NCBI RefSeq assembly: GCF_015207375.1
Contig: NZ_JADEWY010000010.1
Location: 1 to 64,000, forward strand
Direction of reading: 5' to 3'
Length of the DNA: 64,000 nucleotides
DNA from: Coleofasciculus sp. LEGE 07092
GTDB taxonomy: Bacteria > Cyanobacteriota > Cyanobacteriia > Cyanobacteriales > Coleofasciculaceae
Shown here in pieces: positions 61,740-64,000 of the stretch. A program made the translations under genes and the position numbers. A model generated the notes under the pieces. It worked only from the letters and a program-made list of their open reading frames with translations. It was not told the origin of the DNA and did no database searches. The first letter of the stretch is position 1, and every line of letters begins with the position of its first letter.

Positions 61740-61750
61740 AATTGTTTCTC

Positions 61751-62176
<426 letters not shown>

Positions 62177-62262
62177 TCAACGTTGACAATTCATTGAACA
62201 CTCATATTTTAAAGCATTTAGCCTTCTTCACAATGAAGGTTAGCTCTCAAAATACACTTCCT

Positions 62263-62286
62263 ATTGGTAAAATCGATTTTACCAAT
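62263..62286. promoter_or_regulatory. 24-bp perfect palindrome between ycf48 and psbE
   Basis: ATTGGTAAAATC and its reverse complement meet at the centre (62263-62286), one base from the ycf48 stop codon. A short hairpin (GCCTTC / GAAGGT) follows at about 62221-62240, closer to psbE. The palindrome could be an RNA processing or termination signal or an operator for psbE. No T-run follows on the minus strand. Confidence 0.5.
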
Positions 62287-62287
62287 T

Positions 62288-63295
62288 TCAAGCGGCTTGG
62301 GGGGTTGGATCGTATCTGAGCAAAACGCCCTTTTGACCAATGACAAATCCCGCTTCTGGCGTGACGAAGACAATTTTGTAAAGATTGGACGGCACATCTT
62401 CAATCTCGCGGTCTTTCAGCCACGTTTTACCACCGTCCACACTACAAAGCAAATTTCCGCTACCCCCTGCTAACCAAATTTCCTCAGGAGTTCGGTAAGC
62501 TAAATCCAGCAATCCCCAACTTGTGGAAAATTCTGGATAAATCGGCTCTTCCCAAGCTTCTAGGTCTTCAGTGCCACTAAACTGGAGTAGACCGCCACGT
62601 CCCAACACCCAAAGACGCCCATCATCAGTAAATCCCATACTCTGAAGGCGCTTAGAACTGTTGCGGTTGTGCTGTTCCCAAGATGTCTGACCGGGTTCCC
62701 AGGTTGAGTAGAAGTTCCCTCTAGCGGAAACGGCAACGTATTTACCCTCTTGAGAGCGGGAAATATTGCGAACGACACCTACGGCTTCTTCAACCATGGC
62801 TTTCCAACTTTTACCACTATCAGCAGTCCTATAAATTGCCCCGATACTGGTCGTCATCTCTGCTGATTGGGGTGCGAGAGCCAAAATTGTATTAGGCGTA
62901 CCGGGTAACTTTGCGCTTAAAGGAATGCGAGACCATGTTGCACCGCCGTCGGTAGTGTGCAGCAGAATGGAGGGTTCGCCCACAATCCAACCTTCCTCGT
63001 CTGCAAAGCTAACAGAGGTGAAGCGAAAGTTCCTTTCCTCTCCTAGCTCTAGGACTCTCTCTTGCCAAGTCTTGCCGCCATCGGTTGTTTCGAGAAGGGT
63101 GGCATTACTACCAACAAGCCATCCGTGATTGGAGTCGCTGGTAAAACCCACATCCTGTAGGTTCGCCTCTATGGGCAAGGGAACGACCTGCCATGGGTTG
63201 TAGCCCAGAGATGGAGCATATTGACAGCCAAAACACAAGCAGCCGATCGCTAATATTATTACTATTTGTTTCAGTTTTTTCATCAAATAGCTCAT
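62288..63295 (-). CDS. ycf48: Photosystem II assembly factor Ycf48
   Basis: The 335-residue lipoprotein has a signal peptide with lipobox CLCFGCQ (about residues 18-24), then a seven-bladed beta-propeller with repeated DGGKTWxE and ADSGKSW motifs (TTDGGKTW, TTDGGATW, VDGGKTW). This is HCF136/Ycf48, which binds newly made D1 protein and assists photosystem II assembly. The conserved order rubA-ycf48-psbEFLJ supports the call. Start ATG at 63295, with an in-frame ATG four codons later as an alternative. Confidence 0.95.
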   Translation of the reverse strand: MSYLMKKLKQIVIILAIGCLCFGCQYAPSLGYNPWQVVPLPIEANLQDVGFTSDSNHGWLVGSNATLLETTDGGKTWQERVLELGEERNFRFTSVSFADEEGWIVGEPSILLHTTDGGATWSRIPLSAKLPGTPNTILALAPQSAEMTTSIGAIYRTADSGKSWKAMVEEAVGVVRNISRSQEGKYVAVSARGNFYSTWEPGQTSWEQHNRNSSKRLQSMGFTDDGRLWVLGRGGLLQFSGTEDLEAWEEPIYPEFSTSWGLLDLAYRTPEEIWLAGGSGNLLCSVDGGKTWLKDREIEDVPSNLYKIVFVTPEAGFVIGQKGVLLRYDPTPQAA

Positions 63296-63358
63296 CGTAA
63301 CGTTTCTCTTCTTCCACGTAGCAGGGTTTTTTCAGTATGACTGATAACGCGCTCTCTC

Positions 63359-63706
63359 TTAGCGCAACCCGTAAAGACTGATAAAGAATAGGAAACCCAA
63401 GACTAAGGAACCAAAAATTAAGAGGTTCTTCTGAGCTGGGGTCAAACGGTTAACCCCAAGCCCATAGCCTAAGTTTTCCTGAAACCCAGATGGGGCACCA
63501 CTGGCACCGATATCCTGAAACTGAGGTTTCTTGGCACCGCAAACCGGACAGCGCCAGTCTGCTGACAACTCCTCAAAAGGGGTTCCGGAAGGAACATTCC
63601 GATTGCTATCGCCCTTGGTTGGCTCGTAAACGTAGCCGCAAGACCGACATTCGTAACGACTTGGCGCTTGTTCCGCCAAGGTTTGCTCGTTGGCTCGATC
63701 GCTCAT
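63359..63706 (-). CDS. rubA: Membrane-anchored rubredoxin RubA
   Basis: The 115-residue form starts at ATG 63706: SDRANEQTLAEQAPSRYECR. The rubredoxin iron site is CRSCG and CPVCG (two CxxC pairs). The C-terminal membrane helix is LLIFGSLVLGFLFFISLYGL. A frame that begins 56 residues earlier is not supported. RubA is needed for photosystem II and I accumulation and is encoded upstream of ycf48 in cyanobacteria, as here. Confidence 0.94.
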   Translation of the reverse strand: MSDRANEQTLAEQAPSRYECRSCGYVYEPTKGDSNRNVPSGTPFEELSADWRCPVCGAKKPQFQDIGASGAPSGFQENLGYGLGVNRLTPAQKNLLIFGSLVLGFLFFISLYGLR

Positions 63707-64000
63707 CGCTTGCAAAATGAAGTTTAGGAAGCAAATCTTAAAATGTATGTTAAAAAAATTATCACACAAATGCACCACTTGGGCATTAAGGTCGGCAAAC
63801 GAGCGGGAGCAACTCAGATTTTGAAGGGTGTGGGTGGGGGGTGTAGGAGCTAATGAAAATTTGCCTATCCCCACCCAGTCCTTTTTCTGAATCGCTGGCG
63901 GCGCTCCTCAATAGGTAAGATTAGCTATACCAATCAAACAGCTAGGCTTCTCCAATCAGGAGCTACCAAGCAACCCCCTATAATGGGGTATGAATGTAAA
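63707..64000. other. Promoter side of the rubA operon
   Basis: No gene begins inside the window. The rubA-ycf48-psbEFLJ promoter should lie between 63707 and about 63850, in AT-rich text (63730-63770). TATAATGGGGTATG near 63980 resembles a promoter for a plus-strand gene beyond the window, without a supporting -35. Confidence 0.35.

Overview
The window is chromosomal DNA from a cyanobacterium, probably a filamentous one of the Coleofasciculus/Microcoleus/Moorea kind. The evidence is a photosystem II cluster in the cyanobacterial order rubA-ycf48-psbE-psbF-psbL-psbJ (61.4-63.7 kb, minus strand), many HIP1 octamers (GCGATCGC), the rimP-nusA-ylxR-infB operon followed by a cyanobacterial low-complexity-tail membrane protein, pentapeptide-repeat proteins, CHAT-domain proteins, DUF1400 and DUF4278 proteins, and short tandem repeats of cyanobacterial type. 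All family names come from reading motifs in the translations. No database search was run.

Layout. 0-7.9 kb holds a histidine-kinase remnant, a broken rubrerythrin lipoprotein gene, a DJ-1/PfpI protein, a coiled-coil protein, a Pmp3-type peptide, a short-chain dehydrogenase convergent with a DEAD-box-type RNA helicase that reads DECD, and a pentapeptide-repeat protein. 7.9-16.8 kb holds an unknown membrane protein, a structured-RNA region that looks like the right end (omega RNA) of an IS200/IS605 element, a terminator-like hairpin, and the translation/transcription operon rimP, nusA, ylxR, infB. 16.8-19.7 kb holds DUF1400, a secreted pentapeptide protein, TenA and a deleted sulfotransferase. 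19.7-28.3 kb is a minus-strand surface-glycan block: two related GT8-like proteins, a GT10-like transferase, and a 1773-residue protein joining a GT2 glycosyltransferase, a two-partner-secretion haemagglutinin region and a C-terminal CHAT protease. 29.2-33.7 kb is a complete carbohydrate/osmolyte ABC importer (solute-binding protein, two permeases, ATPase).

34-46 kb is accessory and regulatory: a rhodanese without its catalytic Cys, small proteins, MITE-like elements, a receiver-adenylate cyclase, an RRM RNA-binding protein, a decayed ABC ATPase, a decayed PIN toxin-antitoxin pair, folB, a 1248-residue hybrid kinase, RidA and an iron-type ABC permease. 46.4-60.8 kb holds an HMA copper-type chaperone, a secreted TPR-coiled-coil-CHAT protein, mnmG, a zone of gene remnants, a TPR-like protein, an FHA-fused class A penicillin-binding protein, a nucleoside deaminase, an unknown membrane protein, hisC and two DUF4278 proteins. 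60.8-64 kb has repeats followed by the photosystem II genes.

Two themes stand out. First, CHAT proteases occur twice intact, on secreted proteins, and once as a fragment; the largest is welded to a cytosolic glycosyltransferase domain. Second, the accessory parts carry many genes broken by internal deletions or small duplications, mixed with palindromic and tandem repeats, which points to frequent repeat- or microhomology-driven rearrangement.
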